Source: Elusimicrobiota bacterium
GTDB lineage: Bacteria > Elusimicrobiota > Elusimicrobia > 2-02-FULL-39-32
NCBI GenBank assembly: GCA_023249835.1
Contig: JAHFBY010000128.1
Location: 1-6,082 of the forward strand
Reading direction: 5' to 3'
Length of the DNA stretch: 6,082 bases
Part shown: positions 1 to 6,082 of the stretch, piece after piece
Numbering within the stretch: the stretch's first letter is position 1
Layout: each line of letters begins with the position of its first letter
Notes under the pieces: generated by a model
What the model was told of the DNA's origin: nothing
The model's input: the letters and a program-made list of their open reading frames with translations, nothing else
Database searches by the model: none
Translations under genes and position numbers: made by a program

Positions 1-1955
1 CTGGAGCTATCAGTTTAGTGGGGGTAAGTTATAGTTCTATAACCATTACTTGGGGTACGAATGGCAATTCATTGACAACTCCAACCTCCTATCAAGTTCA
101 AATTTCTTCAGGGGACAGTAGTTTTGCTACCTTTACAACCAGCAGTGTTACTTTTACTACCATATTATCTACCTCTGGATTGACACGTTCCACAACATAT
201 TATTTTAGAGTGCTGGCATTTGGTATTGGTACGGCTTCTAGCGCTTATAATGCAACTTTGACTACAGTAACGACTAGTGTCGGTAATATTATTACCAGCA
301 CAGTCAGCGCATTTACTGTCGCTTCTATATCAACGACTAGTATAACGTTTGGCTGGACGGATAATACAAGTGACGAAGATGGTTTTTATGTGCTTAACTC
401 TACTGCTGGAAAATTAGGTTCAGTGGGCGCTAATGTAACCTCATTCCAGCTTACTGATCAGTTGCCTAACACATTAGTTCAGGTATCTGGAATCTCAGCG
501 TTTAATTCTGTGAATGCTACAACTCTTACGGTTACGATTAGCAGCTATACTTTGGCCAATGCGCCGGGAACGCCGACTTTTGTTTCAGTTACACAGAATG
601 CTTTAACTATCGCTTATAGCACAAATAGTAACCCCAGCAGCGTTAAGTATGAAATTTCTAAATCCACTGATAATTTTGTGTTTCAAGCTGGTATTTCAAC
701 ACCTATTGCATTTTCCGATTCAAATATTAGCAGCACCGCCTATATTAGTGGATTAAATTCGGGTGGAACGTATTACTTTAGGGTAAGGGCTAGGAACAGC
801 GACAGTGTTCTCACCTCTTTTAGCGCTTCGATTACAACTATTACTTTATTGGCAGAAGTGGTTCAATCTACCGGTGGAACTGTAAGCGCTGGAGGAACTA
901 CCGTAGTTGCTGACGCTGGTGTATCCATAACAAATACTACTTTAAGTGACGGCACCACTCAACAGAGCTTAATTAGCACTCAAACTGCAACCGTTACTTA
1001 TGGTAGCGGTATATCATTGGACCTTCCTCCTGGGGTACAGTGCACGGTTTTTGCAGGCGCGGACAGCATTGTTTTTACCAGCACTAAGTCTGTGCCAGTT
1101 ACGGAAAGCGGATATACGTTTACCCCTACATCTGGAACCTTAACAGTGCAAACTTCAAATGACACCTTGACCGTTTCTCTTTCTTCAAGTTCGCCACAAA
1201 CTTTGGCTACTATTTTGCCAAGTACAGGTAAAAAATCTATTTCTTTTACATTGAACCCCCCGTCCGGTAAAATTAAAGCAACTATACCCTCGGGATCTTT
1301 TACGGGGAGAGTTAGTTTATCGATTACAGTGCCGTCAACATTCCCGTCTGCAGCTAAAGCGTTTGTCAATTCAGCAAAACATGCGCAAGTGCTCAATATT
1401 CCATATGGAGCTGCTTCCTCAATTAGTGGTTTCGGATTAGGATTGCAAATCAATGTTAGCGATGGATTGCAACCTTCAAAACCTATTCCAATATCCATTG
1501 AATATAGAGATTCCGATATTAATAATTCAGATATCAATAGGCTCAGCATTGCCCGATATGACACTACTTCTAATCAGTGGTTAACTTTGGATACGGCTGT
1601 GGATAGAGTTGTTAAACGCGCACAAGGAACAACCAGCCATTTAAGTACGTTCCAGCTTATGGCTTTGACCGCAGCAACAAACGTAGATGGGGTCCGAGCT
1701 TATCCTAACCCTTTGCGTTTCCATAGCGATTCAACCAAAGAGATGGTTTTTACGAATATGAACGCTGACGCAGGAATTAAAATTTATACATACCTTGGCG
1801 AATTGGTGCGCACTTTAATTACAGATTCTAAGGGACAAGCTAGATGGGATGGGAAAAATAACTCTGGAGAAGCTGTGGCGAGCGGTGTCTACTTAGCCTA
1901 CGTTGAAGGCGCTGAAGGAACCAAAAAAATATTAAAGGTAGCGATTGAAAGATAA
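1..1955 (+). CDS. Fibronectin type III surface protein with C-terminal sorting-type (FlgD-Ig/CTD-like) domain, 5'-partial
   Basis: The reading frame is open to the left edge: codons readable from base 3 continue the same beta-rich domain ahead of the GTG at 18, so that GTG is not the real start and the N-terminus with any signal peptide is missing. Counting the GTG as residue 1, three FN3-like domains lie at about 1-88, 90-180 and 182-278. Domains 1 and 3 carry the typical YYFRV strand, and domain 2 has the WTDNTSDEDGF turn (W113). A Ser/Thr-rich beta region of unassigned family spans about 280-550 and ends in HLSTFQLMAL. The last ~90 residues (556-645) resemble FlgD-Ig or type IX secretion type A C-terminal domains: AYPNPL near 561, then IKIYTYLGELVRTL, WDGKNNSGE, ASGVYLAYVEG and KKILKVAI. 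Only one Cys (342) is seen. The protein is probably exported and surface-attached, as an adhesin or envelope component. No enzymatic motif is visible. Family assignment of the ends is firm; the role is inferred. Confidence 0.85.
   Translation, partial: GAISLVGVSYSSITITWGTNGNSLTTPTSYQVQISSGDSSFATFTTSSVTFTTILSTSGLTRSTTYYFRVLAFGIGTASSAYNATLTTVTTSVGNIITSTVSAFTVASISTTSITFGWTDNTSDEDGFYVLNSTAGKLGSVGANVTSFQLTDQLPNTLVQVSGISAFNSVNATTLTVTISSYTLANAPGTPTFVSVTQNALTIAYSTNSNPSSVKYEISKSTDNFVFQAGISTPIAFSDSNISSTAYISGLNSGGTYYFRVRARNSDSVLTSFSASITTITLLAEVVQSTGGTVSAGGTTVVADAGVSITNTTLSDGTTQQSLISTQTATVTYGSGISLDLPPGVQCTVFAGADSIVFTSTKSVPVTESGYTFTPTSGTLTVQTSNDTLTVSLSSSSPQTLATILPSTGKKSISFTLNPPSGKIKATIPSGSFTGRVSLSITVPSTFPSAAKAFVNSAKHAQVLNIPYGAASSISGFGLGLQINVSDGLQPSKPIPISIEYRDSDINNSDINRLSIARYDTTSNQWLTLDTAVDRVVKRAQGTTSHLSTFQLMALTAATNVDGVRAYPNPLRFHSDSTKEMVFTNMNADAGIKIYTYLGELVRTLITDSKGQARWDGKNNSGEAVASGVYLAYVEGAEGTKKILKVAIER
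1683..1952 (+). other. C-terminal sorting-type domain region of the FN3 protein
   Basis: This sub-region encodes the final ~90 residues of the upstream gene. It begins at VDGVRAYPNPL and ends with the basic tail KKILKVAIER. The order YPNP, a beta strand with a LGELVRTL-like turn, W-D-G-x-N-x-x-G, then SGVYLxYV and a closing K-x-x-K-V strand is the pattern of FlgD-Ig-like and type A CTD domains. In Bacteroidota these direct cargo through the type IX secretion system. In other phyla the same fold is widespread although a complete type IX machinery is often not recognised, so export by that route is an inference here. Confidence 0.7.
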
Positions 1956-2963
1956 ATGAAAAGATATAAAAGTATTTATAGGGTAATAGCTCCGCCAGTT
2001 TTTCTATTATTGTTGCTAACTATGCGCAATTCTGCTCAAGCTGAATTTCGGAGGTCGGTTGGAACCAGTTCAGCGCAATTTCTTAAGTTGCCCGTTAATG
2101 CACGAGCAATAGCTTTGGGTGAATCGTATTCTTCCATCGCCGATGAGTCCGATGCGATATATTGGAACCCCGCAGGTTTATATCGGGTAAAAAATAAATC
2201 GATTTCGCTAATGCACGCCTTATATTTAGATAATATCTACTATGATTTTGGATCCTATTCCCAAAGAATAGGAGATTTTGGCGCGCTTGGCGTTGGCGTA
2301 CAGTATTTAGGAGCAGGCAGTATAACCCAAGTGGACGAATCTAATTCTGATGTTGGAACCTATAAACCTCATGATTGGGCACTGTCTGTTGGTTGGGCGC
2401 ATAAATTGACCGATTTTGGTTCAGATCAAGAGTTTTTAGTTGGGTTTACTGGAAAATTTATTCAATCTAGAATTATTGAAACTGCGGCTACCGGCGCCGC
2501 GGATGTAGGGTTGATGTGGAGTCCAGTTAAAAGAGTGTGGGTTGGAGTTACAGCGCAAAATTTAGGGCCGGCTCTGAAATTTAAAAATGAAGGCGGAAAT
2601 TTGCCGGCTACAGTGCGTGTCGGAAGTTCGTATAAGATTTTTGAACCTAAAATTGAAGTTCGGGATAAAGGCGATACCTATAGCGTTTCTGATGCGTGGA
2701 TAGCAAGTATGGACATGATTGTCACGCGCGATAATAATCCAATCGCTGCTTTAGGTACGGAGTATAAGCATCCGGTGAGCACTGAATTAATTGTTTCAGG
2801 ACGGATAGGGTACAATAGCCGAACAGCAACTGATATTAGACAATTTACAGCCATGAGTATGGGGATTGGTTTGGATTGGCAGCGATTTTGTTTTGATTTT
2901 GCTTGGGTGCCATTTGGTGAGCTTGGTCAAAGTTATCGGTTTAGCATTACAAAACGGTTTTAA
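1956..2963 (+). CDS. PorV/PorQ family (UPF0164) outer-membrane beta-barrel protein
   Basis: This is a 335-residue protein with a clear signal peptide: basic MKRYK, a hydrophobic stretch FLLLLLTM, and a probable signal peptidase I cut after AQA (residue 29). The mature part opens with the family hallmark: GTSSAQFLKLPVNARAIALG, then ADESDAIYWNPAGL (W70-L75), followed by alternating beta strands. It ends in YRFSITKRF; a C-terminal aromatic residue on the last strand is typical of outer-membrane barrels inserted by BamA. Length fits the family (about 300-400). PorV in Bacteroidota is an outer-membrane shuttle that binds C-terminal domains of type IX cargo; PorQ and wider UPF0164 members are less defined. 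Its ATG directly follows the TAA of the CTD-bearing gene (TAAATG), with only weak purine stretches upstream, suggesting translational coupling. A cargo-partner relation with that protein is a reasonable inference. I do not choose between PorV and PorQ, so no symbol is given. Confidence 0.85.
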   Translation: MKRYKSIYRVIAPPVFLLLLLTMRNSAQAEFRRSVGTSSAQFLKLPVNARAIALGESYSSIADESDAIYWNPAGLYRVKNKSISLMHALYLDNIYYDFGSYSQRIGDFGALGVGVQYLGAGSITQVDESNSDVGTYKPHDWALSVGWAHKLTDFGSDQEFLVGFTGKFIQSRIIETAATGAADVGLMWSPVKRVWVGVTAQNLGPALKFKNEGGNLPATVRVGSSYKIFEPKIEVRDKGDTYSVSDAWIASMDMIVTRDNNPIAALGTEYKHPVSTELIVSGRIGYNSRTATDIRQFTAMSMGIGLDWQRFCFDFAWVPFGELGQSYRFSITKRF

Positions 2964-3030
2964 TTTGTGAATTTTACTGTCCACTGTTTTCTGTAAGCAA
3001 AAATCTAAAATCCAGTCCCTTCTTTTGTTT

Positions 3031-3062
3031 AGTGAGCAATGCTCATTTTTATTTTTGTTTTT
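3031..3062 (+). terminator. Rho-independent terminator after the PorV/PorQ gene
   Basis: The arms AGTGAGC (3031-3037) and GCTCATT (3041-3047) pair through 7 bp, including one G-T wobble, around a three-base AAT loop. The 3' arm runs into three blocks of five T separated by single A or G (3046-3062). The opposite strand lacks a T tract after the hairpin, so it should act only on plus-strand transcripts. It lies 67 bases after the PorV/PorQ stop and 20 bases before the HAMP gene, so it probably ends the surface-protein operon. Confidence 0.8.
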
Positions 3063-3067
3063 ATATT
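3062..3067 (+). promoter_or_regulatory. Possible -10 element (TATATT) ahead of the HAMP gene
   Basis: TATATT matches the sigma-70 -10 consensus at five of six positions and sits directly after the terminator T tract. No good -35 is visible at the right distance. If it is used, transcription would begin at about 3074, giving a leader of roughly 8 bases, which would fit the missing Shine-Dalgarno sequence. AT-rich DNA produces such matches by chance, so this is weak. Confidence 0.2.
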
Positions 3068-3081
3068 GTTAAATTACCTTT

Positions 3082-3666
3082 ATGGAACAATTAACCTCAA
3101 GTCCCCAATTTAGACGGCGTATCGTAGTTATTAAACGGCTATTGCAAATGAAATATGTTTTGCTGGTCCTTTTAACTGTTTTGCTCACCGTAACTGTTAT
3201 TTCATTGGATTTCTATTATGTGGTGGGAAAAGTTTTTCTGGAAAAATTAAGCGAAGGAGATTCAATCGCAATAGTTAAATCTGCGAGCAAATTGTTGGCG
3301 CTTCATTTTTCAATATATATTTTTATTGTGTTAATAGTTTCAGTTTTTATTTCGCACCGTTTTGCCGGTCCCATCTTTAGGCTCGAACGAATTTCAGAGG
3401 CGGTGTCTAAAGGGGACTTGACCGTGCGCGCATTTTTTCGAACAGGAGATGAGCTTTTTGAAACAGCGGAATATATGAATAAAATGGTTGATTCTTTAAA
3501 AGAAAAAATTATTCTGGAACGGTCTCAATGTTCAAATTTGTCCGGGCGCATTAAGGTCGTGTCGGAACAATTACAAATGGCTAAAACAACTCCAGACGGC
3601 GCAGTTAAGGAGCTAGAGGCCATTGGAATGGAAATTAAAAATATATCAGCAGAGTTTAAAATATAG
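3082..3666 (+). CDS. Short two-TM HAMP-domain membrane protein without a recognisable output domain
   Basis: This 194-residue protein has a short basic cytoplasmic N-terminus (FRRRIVVIKRLLQ), TM1 at about 24-46, a small external loop of roughly 25 residues, and TM2 at about 72-91. A HAMP domain follows at about 91-143, shown by the RFAGPI motif (P97) opening the first helix, a KGDLTVRAF connector, and GDELFETAEYMN (G122-E124) opening the second helix. The rest is a polar, probably coiled-coil tail ending at 194. There is no histidine kinase, GGDEF, phosphatase or chemoreceptor signalling tip, so it is much shorter than ordinary HAMP receptors. It could be a sensor subunit, a scaffold, or a helper that pairs with another protein through its coiled coil; I cannot choose. 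The ATG at 3082 is preferred because the basic segment before TM1 recurs in such proteins as I recall them, although no Shine-Dalgarno sequence precedes it. The next ATG (3148) would remove that segment and also lacks one. A terminator separates it from the upstream operon. Confidence 0.75.
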   Translation: MEQLTSSPQFRRRIVVIKRLLQMKYVLLVLLTVLLTVTVISLDFYYVVGKVFLEKLSEGDSIAIVKSASKLLALHFSIYIFIVLIVSVFISHRFAGPIFRLERISEAVSKGDLTVRAFFRTGDELFETAEYMNKMVDSLKEKIILERSQCSNLSGRIKVVSEQLQMAKTTPDGAVKELEAIGMEIKNISAEFKI

Positions 3667-3667
3667 A

Positions 3668-3697
3668 TTGCTTAAAGAGCCCATTATTTATTAAAAT
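3668..3697 (+). promoter_or_regulatory. Candidate sigma-70-type promoter for hppA
   Basis: TAAAAT (3692-3697) matches the -10 consensus at five of six positions. TTGCTT (3668-3673) lies 18 bases upstream and keeps the TTG of the -35 box, though the second half does not match. Transcription would start around 3704, leaving a leader of about 35 bases with the ribosome binding site. No terminator separates the HAMP gene from hppA, so read-through transcription is equally possible. Confidence 0.3.
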
Positions 3698-3726
3698 AGT
3701 GAACCTGTGTTGAATTTTAACTTTTC

Positions 3727-3731
3727 GAGGA
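3727..3731 (+). promoter_or_regulatory. Shine-Dalgarno sequence that fixes the hppA start
   Basis: GAGGA ends 7 bases before the ATG at 3739, which is ideal spacing. The in-frame TTG at 3733 would leave only one base between it and the site, so the ATG is the start and the protein begins MSEANIVLP. Confidence 0.8.
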
Positions 3732-3738
3732 ATTGATA

Positions 3739-5997
3739 ATGAGCGAAGCCAACATCGTATTGCCTGCCCTTGGTCCAACGGAATGGAAGATCCTTTGGCT
3801 TGTGCTTGCCTCTGCTTTTGTGGCAATATTTTACGGACTCTATTTAGCTTGGGGTGTAAAGAACGCGGATCATAATAATGAAAAAATGATTCCGGTGGCT
3901 AAAGCAATAGAAGAAGGCGCTATGGCCTATCTTGGACAACAATTTAAAACCATGAGTTGGTTTGTTATTGTTATGACCGTTGCCTTGTATTTCCTATACT
4001 CAAAAATCTATGGCGGTGGAGATAAAATGTTGCGCTGGGTACCTTTGGGCGTTTCCATATCGTTTTTAGCCGGGGTTTTGGCATCCTACGGCGCGGGATA
4101 TGTAGGCATGATTTTAGCGGTAAAAGCTAACATTCGTTCCGCGCATGCCGCGCTAACAAGTTTTAAAAATTCTATGGAAATTGCTTTTCGCGCCGGCGCG
4201 GTTTCTGGAATGTTTGTGGTGGGGTTGGGGTTGTTGGGAGCCACCGTTATCTTTTTAATTTTTCGCGAGCAGGCTACCAAGGTGTTGGTTGGTTTTGGTT
4301 TTGGCGGTTCATTAGCCGCTCTTTTTATGCGCGTAGGTGGGGGAATTTTTACTAAAGCAGCGGACGTGGGTGGTGATTTGGTGGGCAAAATTGAAGCTGG
4401 AATCCCCGAAGATGACCCGCGTAATGCCGCAACTATTGCGGACAACGTAGGCGACAACGTAGGCGATTGCGCCGGTATGGCGGCGGACGTATTTGAATCT
4501 TATGAAGTGACCTTGGTGGCCGCAATTATTTTAGCCGCCGCAACCTTGGTAGATCCAGTATTTCTACACACTTATGGAGATCGTTCCTCCGCCTTTGCTT
4601 TGCAGCTTATTTTCTTTCCTTTACTGTTGCGCGCGGTGGGCGTTTTTTCGTCCATATTAGGCATTTGGAGTTTTCATGTAAAAGAGGGGGAACCCATGCG
4701 CGACCCCATGATGCCGATAAATATTGGATACTGGATTTCTGCGGCTTCGAGCGTGGCAGGCTTTGCGATTGTGACCGTTTTCTATTTAAAGGACCCTAAT
4801 ACCGGTTTAACGGATTGGCGATTTTTTTTGGCCACCACCATGGGCGTTATTTTAGCGTTGTTAACCTTGTGGATTACGAACTATTTTACCCACCCGGATA
4901 AACGACCTGTCATGGAAACAGCCACGGCGTGCAAAACGGGTGCCGCCACAACTATTCTCTCCGGCATTTCTGAGGGTTCCGAATCAACTGTTTGGGCCGT
5001 AGTTACAATCAGTATAACCATTATCTTTTCTTATCTTATCTTTAAAGGCGAACCTGCCCTTGCTGCGTATGGCATCGCGTTAGCGGGATTAGGGTTATTA
5101 ACCACGACCGGGTATATTTTAGCTATGGACACCTATGGACCAATTACTGACAACGCTCACGGGATATTCCAAATGTCCGGCATTCAACAAGAAGAAGAAG
5201 CGGCTCGGACCTTAGCGTGGATGGATGCCATTGGAAATACAACTAAAGCTTTGACTAAAGGTTTGGCCATTGCCACCGCTGTATTGGCTGCCATTGCGTT
5301 ATTTAGATCGTTTATTGATGAAGCTAAACTTGTGGATATCGGTATACAAATTAATAACCCAAAAGTATTTATTGGTTTATTGCTCGGATCTGCGTTACCT
5401 TATTTATTCTCTGCGCTTTCCATGAAAGCTGTAGGGCGGGCCGCTTACGGCGTTGTTGAAGAGGTCAGGCGGCAGTTTCGGGAAAAGCCAGGAATTATGC
5501 TTGGCACGGAAAAACCGGATTATGCTTCTTGTGTGGAAATTGTGACGGCAATGGCGCAAAAGGAGCTTTTAGGACCTGGAATATTAGCGATATTTTCTCC
5601 GATATTGGTTGGGTTTGCATTAGGCGCTCCTGCTTTAGGCGGATTTCTAGGTGGCGCCATTGTCTCTGGACAACTTTTGGCGGTTTATATGGCCAATACC
5701 GGCGCCAATTGGGATAACGCAAAGAAAAAAATTGAAGATGGTTATTTGGGTGGAAAAGGAACCGAAGCGCACAAAGCAGCGATCATTGGAGATACGGTTG
5801 GCGATCCATTTAAGGATACCGCCGGCCCAGCGTTGAACCCTTTAATTAAAGTGATGAACTTGGTGGGAATTTTGGTGGCGCCATTTACCATTAGCGAGTT
5901 TGATTCCATTACTCGATTGGTCGTAGTGTTTTTATCGATGACAGTGTTGTGCGCCGCAGTTATTTATAGCCGCAGAGGCGGTTTGTCAGCGCAATAA
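3739..5997 (+). CDS. hppA: Membrane-bound ion-translocating pyrophosphatase, K+-independent type
   Basis: This integral membrane enzyme hydrolyses pyrophosphate to two phosphates and pumps H+ (or Na+) out of the cytoplasm, recovering energy from biosynthetic PPi. The protein has 752 residues, within the usual range, and hydrophobic segments throughout, consistent with the family's ~16 helices. Catalytic signatures are intact. DVGGDLVGKIE is the DX7KXE motif (D209, K217, E219). DNVGDNVGD gives D235, D239 and D243. DTYGPITDNA is at 464-473. GDTVGDPFKDTAGPALNPLIK supplies D685, D689 and D693, plus K692 and K704. These Asp/Lys sets bind Mg-PPi. GNTTKALT has Lys503 and Thr506, where K+-dependent enzymes carry Ala and Gly, so it should not need K+. 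Most such enzymes pump protons. FESYE has the gate-region Glu253 plus an extra Glu256, so ion choice is not certain from sequence. The start is ATG 3739, set by GAGGA at 3727; the gene ends in tandem stops TAA-TAG. It lies 72 bases after the HAMP gene, with no functional link apparent. Confidence 0.95.
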   Translation: MSEANIVLPALGPTEWKILWLVLASAFVAIFYGLYLAWGVKNADHNNEKMIPVAKAIEEGAMAYLGQQFKTMSWFVIVMTVALYFLYSKIYGGGDKMLRWVPLGVSISFLAGVLASYGAGYVGMILAVKANIRSAHAALTSFKNSMEIAFRAGAVSGMFVVGLGLLGATVIFLIFREQATKVLVGFGFGGSLAALFMRVGGGIFTKAADVGGDLVGKIEAGIPEDDPRNAATIADNVGDNVGDCAGMAADVFESYEVTLVAAIILAAATLVDPVFLHTYGDRSSAFALQLIFFPLLLRAVGVFSSILGIWSFHVKEGEPMRDPMMPINIGYWISAASSVAGFAIVTVFYLKDPNTGLTDWRFFLATTMGVILALLTLWITNYFTHPDKRPVMETATACKTGAATTILSGISEGSESTVWAVVTISITIIFSYLIFKGEPALAAYGIALAGLGLLTTTGYILAMDTYGPITDNAHGIFQMSGIQQEEEAARTLAWMDAIGNTTKALTKGLAIATAVLAAIALFRSFIDEAKLVDIGIQINNPKVFIGLLLGSALPYLFSALSMKAVGRAAYGVVEEVRRQFREKPGIMLGTEKPDYASCVEIVTAMAQKELLGPGILAIFSPILVGFALGAPALGGFLGGAIVSGQLLAVYMANTGANWDNAKKKIEDGYLGGKGTEAHKAAIIGDTVGDPFKDTAGPALNPLIKVMNLVGILVAPFTISEFDSITRLVVVFLSMTVLCAAVIYSRRGGLSAQ

Positions 5998-6082
5998 TAG
6001 TTAGCTTTGAATTAAGTACTGAAGGAGAGTGCGCACAGCAAAGCCAGTGCCGCCTGGAGAAAGGTAGTGGTAGTTCTTGTTG
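5998..6082. other. Unassigned right edge with GC-rich stretch and small hairpin
   Basis: From about 6020 the sequence is clearly richer in GC than the rest of the window. It holds an imperfect hairpin: GCAC (6033-6036) pairs with GTGC (6047-6050), and GC with GC inside, around an AAA loop, with no T tract after it. Two gene explanations are possible but unproven. One is the tail of a convergent minus-strand gene with its stop at 6001-6003, whose frame reads to the edge and ends RTLLQYLIQS. The other is a plus-strand start GTG at 6067 preceded by GGAGA six bases away. Too little sequence is present to decide, and I see no intrinsic terminator for hppA here. Confidence 0.3.

Noticed and set aside
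18..20. GTG as the true start of the FN3 gene
   Set aside because: The frame is open upstream to the window edge and the codons before it continue the first FN3 domain; there is also no Shine-Dalgarno sequence.
998..1564. 188-codon open frame on the minus strand inside the FN3 gene
   Set aside because: It lies fully antisense to a well-supported coding region. Its product is low-complexity, resembles no family, and has no supporting gene context, so it is a shadow of the plus-strand codon pattern.
2796..2984. 62-codon minus-strand frame overlapping the end of the PorV/PorQ gene
   Set aside because: It is antisense to the last conserved beta strands, short, and unlike any known protein.
3709..3726. 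AT-rich hairpin followed by TTTT before hppA (GTTGA/TTAAC)
   Set aside because: The stem is five weak pairs with one wobble and almost no GC, too unstable to act as a terminator, and it sits next to the ribosome binding site.
3733..3738. Alternative TTG start for hppA, two codons upstream
   Set aside because: Only one base would separate it from the GAGGA ribosome binding site, while the ATG at 3739 has ideal spacing.
4086..4457. 123-codon minus-strand open frame inside hppA
   Set aside because: It is antisense to the catalytic core of a conserved enzyme, and its Pro/Ala/Lys-rich product is what reversed Gly/Ala/Phe codons give.
4441..4464. Exact 12-base tandem repeat
   Set aside because: It encodes the conserved DNVGDNVGD active-site motif; the two halves simply use the same codons, so it is not a mobile or regulatory repeat.
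5970..5985. CCGC-AGAG-GCGG hairpin followed by TTT at the end of hppA
   Set aside because: It has only four base pairs and three T residues and lies inside the coding sequence, so it falls short of a credible terminator.

Overview
The window holds four plus-strand genes from a Gram-negative-type bacterium of moderate GC (low-to-mid 40s percent by eye). The first two form a surface/secretion pair: the 3' part of a large fibronectin-type-III protein ending in a C-terminal sorting-type domain (FlgD-Ig / type A CTD-like), then a PorV/PorQ-family outer-membrane beta-barrel protein. The third is a short two-pass membrane protein with a HAMP domain and no recognisable output domain. The fourth is a full-length membrane-bound, ion-pumping pyrophosphatase (hppA). 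A YPNP-type C-terminal domain next to a PorV/PorQ homolog is common in Elusimicrobiota, Fibrobacterota, Ignavibacteria and other Bacteroidota relatives. My best guess is Elusimicrobiota or a similar lineage, but no marker gene here settles it.

Layout: positions 1-1955 encode the surface protein, whose start lies upstream of the window. Its stop codon directly abuts the ATG of the PorV/PorQ gene (1956-2963), so the two are probably co-transcribed and translationally coupled. The gap at 2964-3081 carries a convincing intrinsic terminator (3031-3062) that closes this unit. The HAMP gene (3082-3666) follows with almost no leader and no visible Shine-Dalgarno sequence. A 72-base gap then leads to hppA (3739-5997), which has a good ribosome binding site and a possible promoter of its own. 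The last 85 bases are richer in GC and contain a small hairpin, but no gene can be assigned to them.

Function: the first pair probably exports and displays an adhesin-like or structural protein at the cell surface. The PorV/PorQ homolog is the likely outer-membrane partner that handles the C-terminal domain. The pyrophosphatase conserves energy by coupling hydrolysis of biosynthetic pyrophosphate to ion export. It carries the Lys/Thr signature of the K+-independent class, which is mostly proton-pumping. The HAMP protein could be a membrane signalling or scaffold component, and nothing in the sequence links it functionally to either neighbour.

I see no CRISPR array, tRNA, rRNA, insertion sequence or phage gene. 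The window is mostly ordinary. The points worth a second look are the abutting cargo/PorV-like pair, the output-less HAMP protein with its odd leader, and the unexplained right edge.
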